From Limnanthes douglasii subsp. nivea (Eukaryota > Streptophyta > Magnoliopsida > Brassicales > Limnanthaceae), in contig JAUPFV010000005.1 of assembly GCA_036936605.1 (NCBI GenBank), positions 127,342,453 through 127,406,452 of the forward strand: a stretch of 64,000 bases of DNA. Reading direction: 5' to 3'. Shown here piece by piece: positions 52,771 through 64,000 of the stretch. The notes below the pieces were generated by a model. It worked only from the letters and a program-made list of their open reading frames with translations. It made no database searches and was not told the DNA's origin. Position 1 is the stretch's first letter, and each line of letters opens with the position of its first letter. Position numbers and translations under genes: made by a program.

Positions 52771-55555
52771 TCTACACCAATGTGGCAAGTGATTTTATGG
52801 TAAAGAAGCTTGGTTTTAAAATGAAGAACCATCTATCATCTTACAAGTTTCAATTGCTTAATGATAGTGGAGAATGAAAGTTAGCTGCCAAGTAGAAGTT
52901 TCATTAGACGTTAGTAAGTACGAAGATGAAGTCTTGTGTGACGTTCTACCAATGAAAGCTAGTCACATACTATTAAAAAGACCATGAAAATATGATTGAA
53001 AGGTTATGCATGATACCAATCGCCAGACATTTGAGTTTCAAGAAAGGAAAACCACTCTAGTTCCCATGACACCACAAGAAGTTTACCAAGATAAAAAAAC
53101 ATATGCATAACACCAAATATAATTTTTGCATGGAGCCTCACTTCCTAGCAAACCTGCTTATAGAACTTAACCAACGGAAACCAAAGGATAACAAAGGAAA
53201 ATTAGTGAACTGATGAAAAAATGACATATCCGTGAAAGCATGAGTCCTTGTGCTGTATCCATTCTACTTGTGCCCAAGAAAGATGGAAGCTATAGAATGT
53301 GTGTTGATTGAGAGCCACCAACAACATAATAGTGAAGTATCACCATCATATACCTAGCTTAGATGATATGTTAGATGAATTGCATAGCTCCAAGATTGAT
53401 GTTAAAAGTGGTTATCATCAAATTATGAAAGAAAGGGATGAGAAGAAAACTTTATTTATAACTAAGAATAGACTATACAAATGGTCAACAATGTTATTTG
53501 GGGTGACTAATGCACCTAGTACATTGATGAGGTTAATGAATCATGTTCTTAATTTGTAATAATTGCTTAGAACAACATATTCAACATCTCAAATTTGTTT
53601 AAGTGTTCTTAGGAAGGACAATCTCTACGTGAATCTTAAGAAATGCACTTTTTGTACTGATAACCTTGTCTTTTTAGGTTTTGTTGTAAGTGTAGATGTT
53701 ACTAAGGTCGATGAGGAAAATGTTAAAGCGATCTGCGAATGGCCAAGTCCAAACGTAGTAAGAGAAGTGAGAAGCTTCCACAACATTGTAAGATTTTATA
53801 GGCATTTTGTCTAGGACTTCAGCACCTTAGCTGCACCACTCACTGAAGTAATAAAGAAAGAAGTTTATTTCACGTGGGAACAAGCTTAGGAAGAAGCATT
53901 TCAATCCGTAAAAGATAAGCTTACTCATGCTCATGTTTTTACATTAACTTATTTTCTAAAAACTTTTGAGATTGAATGTGATGCTTATGGTATTAGGGCT
54001 AGAGCTATTTTTAAGATGGATAAGAAGCACATAGCTTACTTTAGTGAAAATCTTGAATGAGCCACTTTGAACTATCCTACTTAGTGTTACTTGTGGTCCA
54101 ATGAGTTTTCCATACACACTGACCATGAATGTTAAAAATATCTAAAATCTTAGTAGAAACGCAATAAAAGACATGCAAAGTGGGTAGAATTTATTAAGAC
54201 ATAGTGTCCTCAAATACAAAAAAGGTAAATAGAATATTTTTGTTGACGCGTTGTCTCAAATGTATGCCTTAATCACTACTCTTGAACTAAGATTTTAGTA
54301 TTTGATCAACTTAAGAGTTTATATGAAAACGATTCTGATTTTAGAAAGATGTATCAAGCATATGAAAAGTTTGCTTCAGGGCGGTTCCATAGGCTTGAAG
54401 GATTCTTACTTTTGGATAAACTCTTATGTCTTCCTAATTGTTCCATGAGATATTTACTTGTTAGAGAAACCCATGGAGGAGGCTTAATGGGATATTTTCG
54501 AATTGATAAAACTATCAAGGTAATGTTGGATCACTTCCGTTGGCCACATATGAGGGTGCATGTTGAAAGAATCTATCACAGGTATGCTACTTGCAAACAA
54601 GACAAATCTAAGTTTTTATCCCATGGTTTGTATACTCCTTTACATATTCCTACTCATCCTTTTAATGATATATTTATGGGCTTTGTAGTTAGATTACCTA
54701 GGACTAAAACTGGAAAGGATTCAATTTTTGTGATTGATGATCGATTCTCTAAAATGGCAGAGTTTATTACTTGTCACAAAATTGATGAGGCATTATACAT
54801 TGCTAATATTTTCTATAAAGAACTAGTTTGTTTGCTTGGCATGCCTAAAATGATAGTTTTAGATAGGGACACTAAGACTCAAAGTTACTTTTGGAAAACT
54901 ATGTTGTCTAAGTTAGGGACTAAGTTTTTATTTTCTACTACGTGTCACCCATAAATTGATGGACAAACAAAAGTACTAAATATGAATTTGTCCATTATTT
55001 AAGTGCATTAATTAAAAAGAAATTGAAAACTTGGGAAGAATGTTTACCACATGTTGGATTTGCATACAATCATTATGTGAACTCTACTTACAAATACTCT
55101 CCTTTCAGATTGTTTATAGATTTAACCCAATATCTTATTTGGATCTAATTCATTTTCCTTTGAGTGAAAGAACTATCATAAATGGGAAAAAGAAAGATGA
55201 ACTTGTAAAATAGATCGATGAAGATGCAAGGAAAAACATAGGGAAAAAAACTGGGTAGTATTACAAACAAGAGAACAAGGGCAGGTATGAGAAAGTTTTT
55301 GAGGTTGGAGATCAAGTATGGGTGTAATTAAGAAAGAAAGGCTTCCAGAAGAGAGGAAGTCAAAACTGATCCTTAGAATCGATGGACCATTTGAAGTAGC
55401 AAAAATGATCAACAATAATGCTTATCAACTTGACCTGCGAGGTAAGTAGAAAGTGAGTCATACCTTTAATGTTTTTTATTTGGTTCTATTTATTACAAAT
55501 GAAACGAATTTGAAGTCAAATCTTTTTAAAGTGGGAGAGGATGATGTAATCTAAG
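52771..55555 (+). pseudogene. G4 pol (protease, RT, RNase H, integrase), degraded
   Basis: Protease remains as TNVASDFMVKKLGFKMKN. RT starts at IRESMSPCAVSILLVPKKDG (near 53230) and includes MLDELHSSKIDVKSGYHQIM and [20 protein letters not shown]. The segment with the YxDD box is deleted at about 53557. RNase H has IECDAYGIRARAIFKMDKKH with gaps. Integrase keeps [20 protein letters not shown], the second Asp in IVLDRDTKT and partly the Glu region (near 54960-54970, now TKV). The C-terminal domain is recognisable from KINNNAYQLDLR-like codons. At least fifteen stops or frameshifts are visible. Confidence 0.87.
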
Positions 55556-56447
55556 ATGACACAAGGAGTATAGAGTGTGGGAATAGGCAAGAACTAGATG
55601 AGCAACTTGAACAAGAGGATGAGTTTGAAGCTGATGATGTTCTTATTTTACTGGCTAGTCCAATAACTCGATCGACAACAAAAAACTTTAACATAAGTTT
55701 TGGAGTATTGCTTAGTCAAATAGATACTCCATGTGATAAGAACAAAAAGTATGGAGATAAATCTTGTCAAACCACTTTGATCTCGATTTAAGCTAAATGA
55801 TTTCAACAAATGAAAAAGTATCTCGGTTGTACTCTTTTTCCCTTGTTCAAGTTTTGTCCCAATCGGTTTTCTTCATAATTTTTGAAATAAGGCAAGTGTT
55901 TCACTTGACCATTACAAATTTGTTGAAATAAAATCTCAAAGCTCTTCTACAACAAAAGCCACGTCCTTAGACGAGAGAACATCTGATTTTAAACTTTTAT
56001 CATTAATACTATGTATTTTCAATATTAATGCATTTCCAAGAACAACATTAAGTTATGTGGAAGGCATGCATTTCGTTTCTAAGAAAATCAATAATTGTAT
56101 TCAAGGCATGTATATAGTTTCCAAAGCCAACCTTAATTGTGTTGAAAGCTTGTTCTTTCTCTTATAAAAACTATGTACTAATATTTTAAATGTTACACTA
56201 TCTTTTATTCTGAAAAACTTCTTAAGTTTTACTCTTCTCTTGTTGAGGTGTAATATCCACAAGAAAACGTGTTCTTTATTTGGTGTCTCGGATCCGGAGG
56301 AAGATCAGTTGGAATATCAGAGAACTTTCGACAACATTTGTGTGACCTATCTATCCACATTCTTTGATCCTTGAATCATTTTAGGTTCCTAGTTGTAAAG
56401 TTATCCATATCTCATTTTAGACTGTCGTTTCTAGGAGGAACTAGTCA
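55542..56447 (+). repeat. 3' LTR of G4
   Basis: It is 906 bp, TGATGTAATCT to ACTAGTCA. It has three copies of the TTTCCAAGAA-type unit (near 56032, 56075 and 56118) and a CTTATAAAAACTATG TATA box near 56161. A GTGGGAGAGGA purine tract precedes it (55531-55541). Confidence 0.88.
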
Positions 56448-58840
56448 TATCGATTCAAGCATAAAACTGTATTATTAATATTGATCTGTAATATTATCCA
56501 TTAAGAATGCATTTTTTTACGAAACTCAACAAAAACGTAACATATCTTAATATGATTCAATTGATTCAATGTTGATATAAGAACATTATCATAATTTAAA
56601 GATCTAAAGAAAACTAACACCGATTATTGGGTTTATTTTAAATAATGGTTGATTTTGGGCGAAGAATACGTGGGTTGTTGACAGAATAAGATGAATTAAA
56701 AATTACTCTTGAATGTTTATATGAAATGAGAGTCACAACACGAATCACGAAAGTATATATAAAACCTGAATCTCAAATATTTTTATGTAATGTCAATTGA
56801 TAATATTTCTATTAAAACTAACACAAATCGTGAATAACTTTATGTTGATTCACAATCAATATTTATGAAAGGAATTACCCTTAGTTTGTGATTTGTATTT
56901 AGGAAATATGTTTATTTTACTTTTATTTAGCAATTCACATTTAAGCAAAAATAAAAAGAAAAGGAATTACCTTTAATTTGTGATTCGTATTTACAAAAAA
57001 ATATTACCCTTAATTTTTATTCGTATTTGGGAGAATCTAATTAGCTTTAAATGATGTTTCACATTTAGATAAAAAATACTCTTAAATCATGTTTTGCATT
57101 TAGCAATTCCGAGTTTGGAAATTAAGACTTAACTTATACTGCAAACAAAATTATAATTATTATTCATTGATCTAGTTTCATTCATCTCAAAAAGAATAAT
57201 CGTACTTTCAGATTTATTTTTGTCCTCGCATTTGACAGAAATGAATTTTTAAAAAATTTTAAGAAAAAACAAAGGAGAGAAAAGATACAAGTACAACAAA
57301 AATTATATAGATAAATTCTTTTATATCCAAAGAGTATTGAAGGTATTACATGTTCTAGATACCTATTGGTAACTTAGTTTTTCTTTATACGAATAGTAAT
57401 TGAGTTTGGTTTTGGGTGCCTATTAATATATGACCATATTATAAATAAGGATATATAACACAATATAATATTCTTAATTTATTCTAATATTTTTTATAGT
57501 GAAAAATTATGTTTAGCAATAACATTGTAAACCTTAAAACAATCATGAGGACCAAACATATCTAATTAAAGAGCAACATGGGATCGTCAAAGTACAAATT
57601 ATAAAAATTAGTCCTATAACAAGCTCAAGAACAAGGAAAATTCGTGGAGATTTCAACAAGGCTATGGAGATCATGATAAGCCGAATCGAGCATTAGCCAA
57701 CTTACAGTACGTAATTCCCAAGAAACACCTTTAATTAGAGGAAACAATACGAAAATTATGTTTGAGTTTGCAACAAAAATAGTTTAAGATGATATTGTTA
57801 AGTACTAATGACCAAAAAATCTACTCTAAATAACTCTAAAAATATCAACCCATTTCGTCAAGACTCAGATGAGGAGATCATGTAGATGATATCAAAGAGA
57901 CGAAATTCAAAAGTCAGAAAGAAGTTATTTCGTACTTATTATCCAAGACTTATTTTTTTAATTATTTAAACTAATTTATTTATATTTTAAGAGAGTAAAG
58001 AGATTTGTTTCATATTTTTTATCCAGGAGTTATTTTTTAAGTCTTTAAACTCATTTTGGTGTTCGAAGAATACTCAGAAACAAAGTCACGAGACAAAATG
58101 ATGAAAAATTAGATGATAGATATGACGTAAAGGTGATGGAAAACTTTAATAAGAATACTTCAAAATTAATTTATCCTGAATAAAAATAGTAATCAATTAA
58201 ACTCGCATCTAACAAAAATAATATAAAAATAAATAATTTACTGATAAATATTTTTATATAAAAAATCGTTTTTATATTTGATTACTTGATTCCAATCTAC
58301 TTTTCCTTATTTTTTACAATAAAAACATAATTTTAGTAATTTGCTTTTTTTCTTACTTATTTTTGTTCTTTCAAAATCTATTACTTTAAAAGTTTTGTTG
58401 GTTTTTTTTCTTCAGTTTCGGTTTCAAAACTAAATTTATGGTATTGAATCTCAAATTAAAGATATTTTGAACTTTTTTGTTTTTTGGTTTTTTTTTCTAA
58501 GTTTTGAATTCCAAAAAAATATATATCTTTGATCCTCGAACCATTTAAAGTTGTAAGTCTAGCTTTATTAATTTAGGTTGAGTATGACTTTTAACATTTT
58601 GCTTGTCAGCTTGAGAAATCCAATTTGGATTTATGGTGATGAGTTAAGTTTTATATTTGTAGTGCTTTGTAAATTGATTAATCATCTTAAGATCGGTGTT
58701 TTTATGTCTAGATTTTGTTTATTTGATTTAGAATTCAAGATTTTATGATTGGTTGATTTGTTTCAGTTTTCCCTCTAAATAGGTTTGTGCTAGGATTTGC
58801 TTTATCGTTTTTCTTTTAAATTAAGGAAATTTTATTAAGG
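56448..58840. other. AT-rich stretch with a small pol-tail-like relic
   Basis: No gene is supported. Near 57607-57690 the plus strand reads ISPITSSRTRKIRGDFNKAM, which resembles the GPxTRSRAK tail of chromovirus pol (compare the tail encoded in the G LTRs), probably a relic of another element. The rest is AT-rich with T and A runs. Confidence 0.4.
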
Positions 58841-61433
58841 AAATAATGTAGCACAACAAAGTTAGGCTTTACATAAAGTAGTATATGGGGTGGGAGATCA
58901 AATTTTAGGAGACCCGACTTAAACATCACTCCAAAATAAACATAAACCTTAATACGATAGTCCCTCTCTTCACACTTCACAAGTAATCGCTTCAGACGAA
59001 TGAGTGGAATTCTTAGATCGAGCGATTAGCAAGATACAGCTTCAGGGAGATTTAACGTGTCCATGAAATGTCACCTTAGGTTTGATATACCTTGAAAGTT
59101 TTTTTTTATTTTCAGAGCTTAACAGGTTTGATAACGAACTGGGTTCGGTTTCCTCCAAAGCAGAAAATGATCTCTTTGAGAACAAATTTTAGAGGGTTGC
59201 ATATGAATTCAGCAAATTCCTTGGAAGATCAGTCCACTGACTTCAAAGATGGCACCTTTAGATATCTCTATTAGGGCATCTAATGCTTTATAGATATAGA
59301 GTCTTTGCACAAGATTCCAAGAAATAAGGTTGATTTAGAGAATCCCCAAATTCAAAAGTCTCAACACTTCGCGATAAAGAAGACCAGTAAGGTAACCAAC
59401 TCCTCGATTCCAAGTCAATTTCTCTTGATTTTTTAGTAACCAAAATCCGAGAATTATGCAGGGCAAAGCAAAAGTGAAGACTAAAGATTATCGATTTCAG
59501 ATTAAACTCCAAAACAAATTCAAAACTCTCACATTGTCAAATCTAAACCATGATAATCCTTGTTCAAGACTCAATTTAGCATTTCCCTAATTTTGTAAGA
59601 CTTACAAAAACAAAGATAGATTGGCCATTTCCAAGTAGTGCATGATGCAATGTTAGTTCCAAAGAAAGAACACCAGCAGCTCAAGAAAAGTAAAAACCAT
59701 GTAATTAATCTTTATGATTTAGATATCCCAAGTTCAAACTTTCCAGGAAGGTTATTGTCTCAAACTGGTTTGGAACCTAGTGATTAGAATATTCCATTTT
59801 CACTTTTCACCTCAGGGTCCACTTCGCAAGCGTCAGCGACTTGATTTTGGACCCTTGAGATGTGCGAAATATATGCTAAAAGATTTACTAGAATAAGACA
59901 ATCGGTTTCAATTTCTAATTTATTCCAACCTTTTTTGTGACAGAGAATAAGGTCGTCCAACAATGTTATGGATTTTATATTAGGCTTTGCTTTTTTCTAT
60001 ATTTTAGTCAATTGTTTCCAAGTATATGAGCCCACCTTAGAAAAAGATACTTGAAGAGGATGCATTTCCTTACAGTAAGTGTTATGCATCAGATTTCCCC
60101 ACAAAATCTTATTTGACCTGTAATTAAACCAAAGATTACAAGAAAATATATCTTGTAATAAAAAAACTTACGTATGTTTAGGTCACCCTCATTGAATGGT
60201 TTACATTAGGCCTTCAATATGAACCAATGAATCTTTCTTTCGTTATTAGATGATCCCTGCATAAATTTATTGAAGATCTTTTCGATTCTTGTTATGATAC
60301 CAACATGAACGGAGATACTTTGCATCCAATAGGTTGGGATGGGCATAAGGACAGAATTGATCAGCACCAGTCTACCTCCAAACGATAAGTTTCTACACTC
60401 CCAATCCTTAATTCTGTTATTTATCTTTATCAGTAGGCTGATGAAATTGCTAGCTCTATTGTTATTGTTTAGAGTGATTCATAGATATTCCGTAGGAAGA
60501 TAACCAGCAATTAAACCAGATAGATTATTATCACTTGACCTGAAACGTTTTGATAAGTCTGAAGAAAAAAACCAAGCTTGTTAATAGTAGCATCCATATT
60601 ATTAGCAAAAATAAGAATATCATCTACCAACACTAAGAATGATATTAACACTTTACTTCTACAAGAGAAATGCATGGTTTTATTGTCAATGAACAACTTA
60701 TAGATACCCCTAATAATGACTTCATAATCTAAAATGAAGAGACTGTGGGACATATGATCACCCTGTCTCAAGCCTTTTTTAGTGTTGAAGAAATCGTAGA
60801 CATTTCCATTAATGAGAAGATAAACATAGACCGAGCTAATAGCTGTGAATTAGTTTGACAAAATAAAAAAAAGCAAAAAGATTCAATGACTTTAGTTAGA
60901 TATGTATGAGACAACATATCAAATGCCTTAGTCGTATCGACTTGAATCATTAAGTTACTACTTTTCTTCTTTTTGTTTATATAAAAACATAAGTCTAGCT
61001 ATTAATATATTCTCATGAATAGAAGTGTTAAGAATAAAGGCTCCTTAAACTTTAGAGATCACTTTAGGTAGAATCTAAGTTGGTATGTTATTTAACAATT
61101 TATATATTATTCTGTCAAGCAAACTGCAAAAACCAATAGGTCTAAAGTCCTTCCAATTAGTAGGATTAGTAGACTTAGGAATCAGACATATCCCCATAGC
61201 CATTACACCTTTAGGGATTTTCTTACCCAACATAAAGTCTGTTAATGTCAGACAAAGGTCCTCTTTAATAATACTCTAGCGTTTCTAATAGAAACAAGCA
61301 TTAAACTCGTCCATACCTCCTCCTTCTTGTTAGTGTAAGGCAGATCAGTGAGACTTCTTTTAAAATAGTTTATAGTAAAGTTACCATTCTGGTCTTTGTT
61401 AATGATCCAACGGTTCCCATCCTTGATACTATT
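58841..61433 (-). pseudogene. LINE ORF2 remnant 2, interrupted by Tat-C
   Basis: Right to left on the minus strand: RT codons IQVDTTKAFDMLSHTYLTKV (near 60950), LRQGDHMSHSLFILDYEVII (near 60765), then VLVDDILIFANNMDATINKL (near 60630; the usual FADD is LVDD) and YQNVSGQVI. The downstream RT region has LSFGGRLVLINSVLMPIPTY (near 60370), the same stretch as in LINE remnant 1. RNase H-like codons LEIETDCLILVNLLAYISHI occur near 59925. The region to 58841 is probably the LINE 3' part and is uncertain. The right end at 61433 is the Tat-C LTR, so the LINE predates Tat-C. Confidence 0.78.
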
Positions 61434-61889
61434 TGGTGTGGATAATAATCGCCTGAGGGTAGGCTGGTAATTTCAGTTGGTGTTTCAAGGAAGTATGTGG
61501 GTGTTTTGAGTGGTGGTGTGTGGTTGTATTAAGTGTTTAGAGAGTAGAGAGATAATTAAGCAGCTTGGTAGCAGTTAATTTTCATTACCCATAGTTAATG
61601 CAGGTGGTTGGGTATTTATAGTGTGTTGTTTGGGCCCTTATGGGCTTTCGGGTCATGTTTAATGGACCCGGGTCATGTTCAAAGACCCACGAGCTCTAAG
61701 TAGGAGAGCAAGCAGCTTAGTCAAGAAGTGTTTAGGTTTGTTAGTACTTTTGTCATAGTTCGAACGGTCCTATGGTTATCGTGTTCGAAGTGATTTGTCC
61801 GGTCCACATGATCTGTCCGATCTGTCCGCTCCAGAGGCCTTGGACTGATCTGTCCCTGTCCGGGGAGCATGCTGAATTCGGACTCATCA
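61434..61889 (-). repeat. 3' LTR of Tat-C
   Basis: It is 456 bp, TGGTGTGGATAATAA to GGACTCATCA on the plus strand, matching the Tat-A LTR in reverse complement. It has CTGTCCG- and CCGGTCC-type repeats near 61797-61862 like Tat-A. The Tat-A mid-LTR TATA sequence is here TATTTATAGTG on the plus strand (near 61612). Confidence 0.88.
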
Positions 61890-62043
61890 GGAGCCCCCTT
61901 TTTAGGTGTTTGAGCAAGTATTCTTGTCAGAGACCTAAAAAACAGTCCGATCTTAGAAGTAGTTTTCAATCCGGACAGCTTTATGGGTTTACCCGGACAG
62001 ATAAAGCTTCACGAATTCAAAATGGTTTTTGCCAGAGTTCGCG

Positions 62044-62310
62044 GGACACGTGTCACACTCTGATTGGTTGCTTTAGCCGTTTTTTCACCTTGAATTTCGA
62101 ACCCACCTTCTTCGAAAAGCAACCTCTTTTTTACAAATGATGACATCAGCGCCGTCTTTTAATCATTGCCAAACTTTTCGAATTCTCCTAGGAATCAACT
62201 GCTTTTTTAGATTTACTATAAATTCAGACTCACTTTCTACTGTTTTACTATCTCTTTCATATTTACTCAGAGCTTTCTCTCTCTAAAGCAAAGATTTTTC
62301 TTGGTAGTTT
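62044..62310 (+). promoter_or_regulatory. Conserved upstream region of Tat-C aORF
   Basis: G-box palindrome GACACGTGTC (62044-62053), TGACATCAGCGCC (62141-62153) and TATAAATT (62217-62224), 94 bases before the ATG at 62311. Between the motifs the phrase AATCATTGCCAAACTTTTCG is shared with Tat-A. Strong conservation across three copies with decayed coding regions suggests function before insertion. Confidence 0.72.
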
Positions 62311-64000
62311 ATGTTTACAGCAAGGACTGCATTGATCAAAGGCGGGTGGCTCAACCTTTATGAGTTGGAGAAGGCACAAAAAGTTGAGAAGGAAAGACGA
62401 ATTGCAGTTGGGTTACCCACCTCGTCTGTCGACAGACCAATCTCCTCTGCTACAGAGTCAGATCGAGGCTCATCCTCTTCCAAAGGTACTAAGCCCAAAA
62501 AACTATTTCAATCCACTCTCTCCCCCATAGTCTCTGGTTCCTCAGTTCAGGAGTAAGTGCCTACTGTCGAGCCAGGAGCTACAGTCACAAGTTTTAGGAA
62601 ACCTTCTCCTTTCCTCGCAATGGGATCAGACACAGAGCACTCTCCGAAGAAACTAGTTGTTAAGAGGACAAGCCGGCTGGTTAAGGGGCAAGCCTCCAAG
62701 AACACTCCCTCAAAATCAGGGGCAAAAAATAGTAGCTCTGGGTCTGGAGTGCCCATCAGAGCTCCCCGGGAAAGGCCATCCGGTCCGGAGGCTAGCAGCC
62801 CAGCACTCCAAAGAGAGACTTCTGCCTCAGAGCCCCATCCTGAGACTAGAAGTCAAGAAAACCCAGAAAAACAGCAGTCCGGAGGCCTTGCTGAGCCAAG
62901 TTTAAATTCTCCCCGGGCCACTACCACTGATGCTCCTCCTATGATCATGGAGGAAAGAATGGAGGACTCTGTTGAAGAAGTCCCTTCTGAGTCTGAGCCC
63001 TCCGGTACTACCGTTGCCAAAAAAGATAAGGGCAAAGAAAAACTGTGCTTGAGGCATCCGGATCTGCCGGAGTGTCTCAAGGAGAAAGTAGGGCCTTGTT
63101 TTCACAAGGTCGAACTTAAATACCTCTTGGCCTTACAGAAGACCAAGTATGCTTTCATCCATACGGCTGAACTAGGTCGAATGCGCACAAAATGGGGGAT
63201 CCTAGAAAATGTGAAGATAAGGATTCCCATAGATCGTGAAACTCCTATGGATTGCAAGTCGAACGAAATAGTCTTCTTTACGGAGCTATTTAATTGGGGA
63301 CTCAGATTCCCATTGGACCCAGAGATTGTCAGATATTTTCATCTGATCAAACTCTGTCCGAGCCAACTGAGCCCCAACGGCTGGTATACTCTGATGTCGT
63401 GCATTATGGCATCAAGGCTATCCGGGATCCCTCTTCCTATGGAAGAATTTGCAGCAGTGGCCAATCTTTGCAAACATCACCAATTCCCCTTCTACCACTT
63501 CAATATAGGGAATGATCTCAAAGCTGTTAATGATCTGTTGGAGTCTGAGGGAAAATGGAGGAGCCAGTTTTTGTTTGTCAGTGGCGCTTGGGAAAACGGA
63601 CAGAAGATCAAGCTCGGAGTGAACCCAAGCCTCCTCAGAAGCAAGTGGAGGAGTGATCGTAAGTTTCCAACTTCAAATCTTTGTCTACTTCTTTCCTTCT
63701 CATAGTTGATTTAAATTAATTGATTTTTCTCTTGTCTTTAACAGAACTGCCTAAGGAGTTCGGTGATTACTTGAAGGTCGGACAGGTCACTTGTGGTAAA
63801 ATCAATGCCTGGGCCGCAGAGAACTGGGGGAACCGATTCCACAATGCCTTCACTAGTGGAAATTTGGCAAGGTCTCATCTGTGGAACACCACAGGTCGGA
63901 GAGACCTGACTTGGGAGGAGCTCACCACCCAACCTTCCCCGGACACAGTGCTTAAGAGGAGCCATGAAGCAGATGGGACACTCTTCTTGCCGGGCCGGGC
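62311..64000 (+). pseudogene. Tat-C antisense gene (aORF), partial, one stop
   Basis: ATG 62311 begins MFTARTALIKGGWLNLYELE. Exon 1 (62311-63658) has a single TAA at 62554-62556 (after SGSSVQE), then stays in frame through RHPDLPECLKEKVGPCFHKV, AFIHTAELGRMRTKWGILEN, GLRFPLDPEIVRYFHLIKLC and FLFVSGAWENGQKIKLGVNP. Exon 2 starts at 63745 (LPKEFGDYLKVGQVTCGKIN) and is open to the window end. The G run that is broken in Tat-A and Tat-B is in frame here (KWGILENVK), making this the best-preserved copy. The function is unknown. Confidence 0.88.
63659..63744 (+). other. Phase-1 intron in Tat-C aORF
   Basis: The 86-base interval starts GTAAGTTTCC after GTGATC and ends TCTTTAACAG before AACTGCC. Both edges are strong plant splice-site matches. 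Removal joins Asp-Gln-Leu-Pro-Lys, as in Tat-A. Confidence 0.88.

Larger units (their letters stand above)
50945..56447 (+). mobile_element. G4: old, degraded G-family element
   Basis: The 5' LTR (50945-51667), an altered primer site, leader, gag, a strongly deleted protease to RT region, RNase H, integrase and the 3' LTR (55542-56447) are all recognisable against G2. Stops and small deletions occur throughout. The flanks are TAGAG (50940-50944) and TATCG (56448-56452), a possible eroded 5-bp duplication with three matches. It landed next to the plastid insertion and is the most diverged of the four G copies. Confidence 0.88.
61434..64000 (-). mobile_element. Tat-C: 3' part of a Tat-like element, cut by the window end
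   Basis: Contains the 3' LTR (61434-61889), polypurine tract (about 61890-61906, in minus sense AAAAAGGGGG), the aORF promoter region and the aORF on the plus strand, which runs off the right edge. gag-pol should lie to the right on the minus strand. LTR and aORF are closer to Tat-A than to Tat-B. The candidate target duplication on the left is CTATT (61429-61433). Confidence 0.88.

Noticed and set aside
50940..56452. Perfect target duplication around G4
   Set aside because: TAGAG and TATCG match at only three of five positions, so it is at best eroded.

Overview
The window looks like repeat-rich nuclear DNA of a photosynthetic plant, most probably a eudicot. The reasons are several Ty3/gypsy LTR retrotransposons of plant type (Tat-like and chromovirus/CRM-like), plant LINEs, a tRNA-derived SINE, a hAT remnant and a decayed insertion of plastid DNA. 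I found no intact host protein gene and no tRNA or rRNA gene. Almost every coding region belongs to a mobile element, and nearly all carry stops, frameshifts or deletions. The genus cannot be told from the sequence alone.

Layout. 1-4365: right end of a Tat-like element (Tat-A, plus strand) with an antisense gene (aORF) and its 3' LTR, apparently inserted into an older Tat element (Tat-D, minus strand; pieces at 4366-5391, 8397-12251 and from 15406). Tat-D is also broken by two copies of a chromovirus-like family called G here: G1 (5392-8396, truncated) and G3 (12252-15400, exact 5-bp target duplication). G2 (17497-24784) is the longest G copy; it is a nested same-family insertion that appears to have been resolved by LTR recombination. 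25.7-26.3 kb holds an internally deleted hAT transposase. 27.4-27.9 kb is a long-TIR MITE and 29.1-29.3 kb a SINE. 30493-40804 is a full-length Tat-like element (Tat-B) with an exact AAAGC duplication. It carries gag, protease, RT, two RNase H domains and integrase on the minus strand, and an intron-containing antisense gene on the plus strand. Related inverted arms lie on either side of it (29.05-29.55 and 41.87-42.11 kb). 43.4-44.05 kb is a 26-bp minisatellite inside a direct duplication. 46.4-48.2 kb and 58.8-61.4 kb are two old LINE copies. 48.88-50.47 kb is a chimeric plastid insertion (ndhD fused to psbE-psbF-psbL-psbJ). G4 (50945-56447) is an old G copy. 61434-64000 is the start of a third Tat copy (Tat-C), inserted in a LINE.

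How the parts work together. In the Tat copies the sense strand encodes the replication proteins. The opposite strand, between integrase and the 3' LTR, encodes a lysine-rich coiled-coil protein. Three copies share an upstream block with a palindromic G-box, a TGACATCAGCGCC motif and a TATA box, plus one phase-1 intron at the same codon. This amounts to an independently promoted, spliced antisense gene carried by a retrotransposon, and is the most interesting system here. In the G family the pol frame runs through the polypurine tract into the 3' LTR, so LTR and protein tail share sequence.
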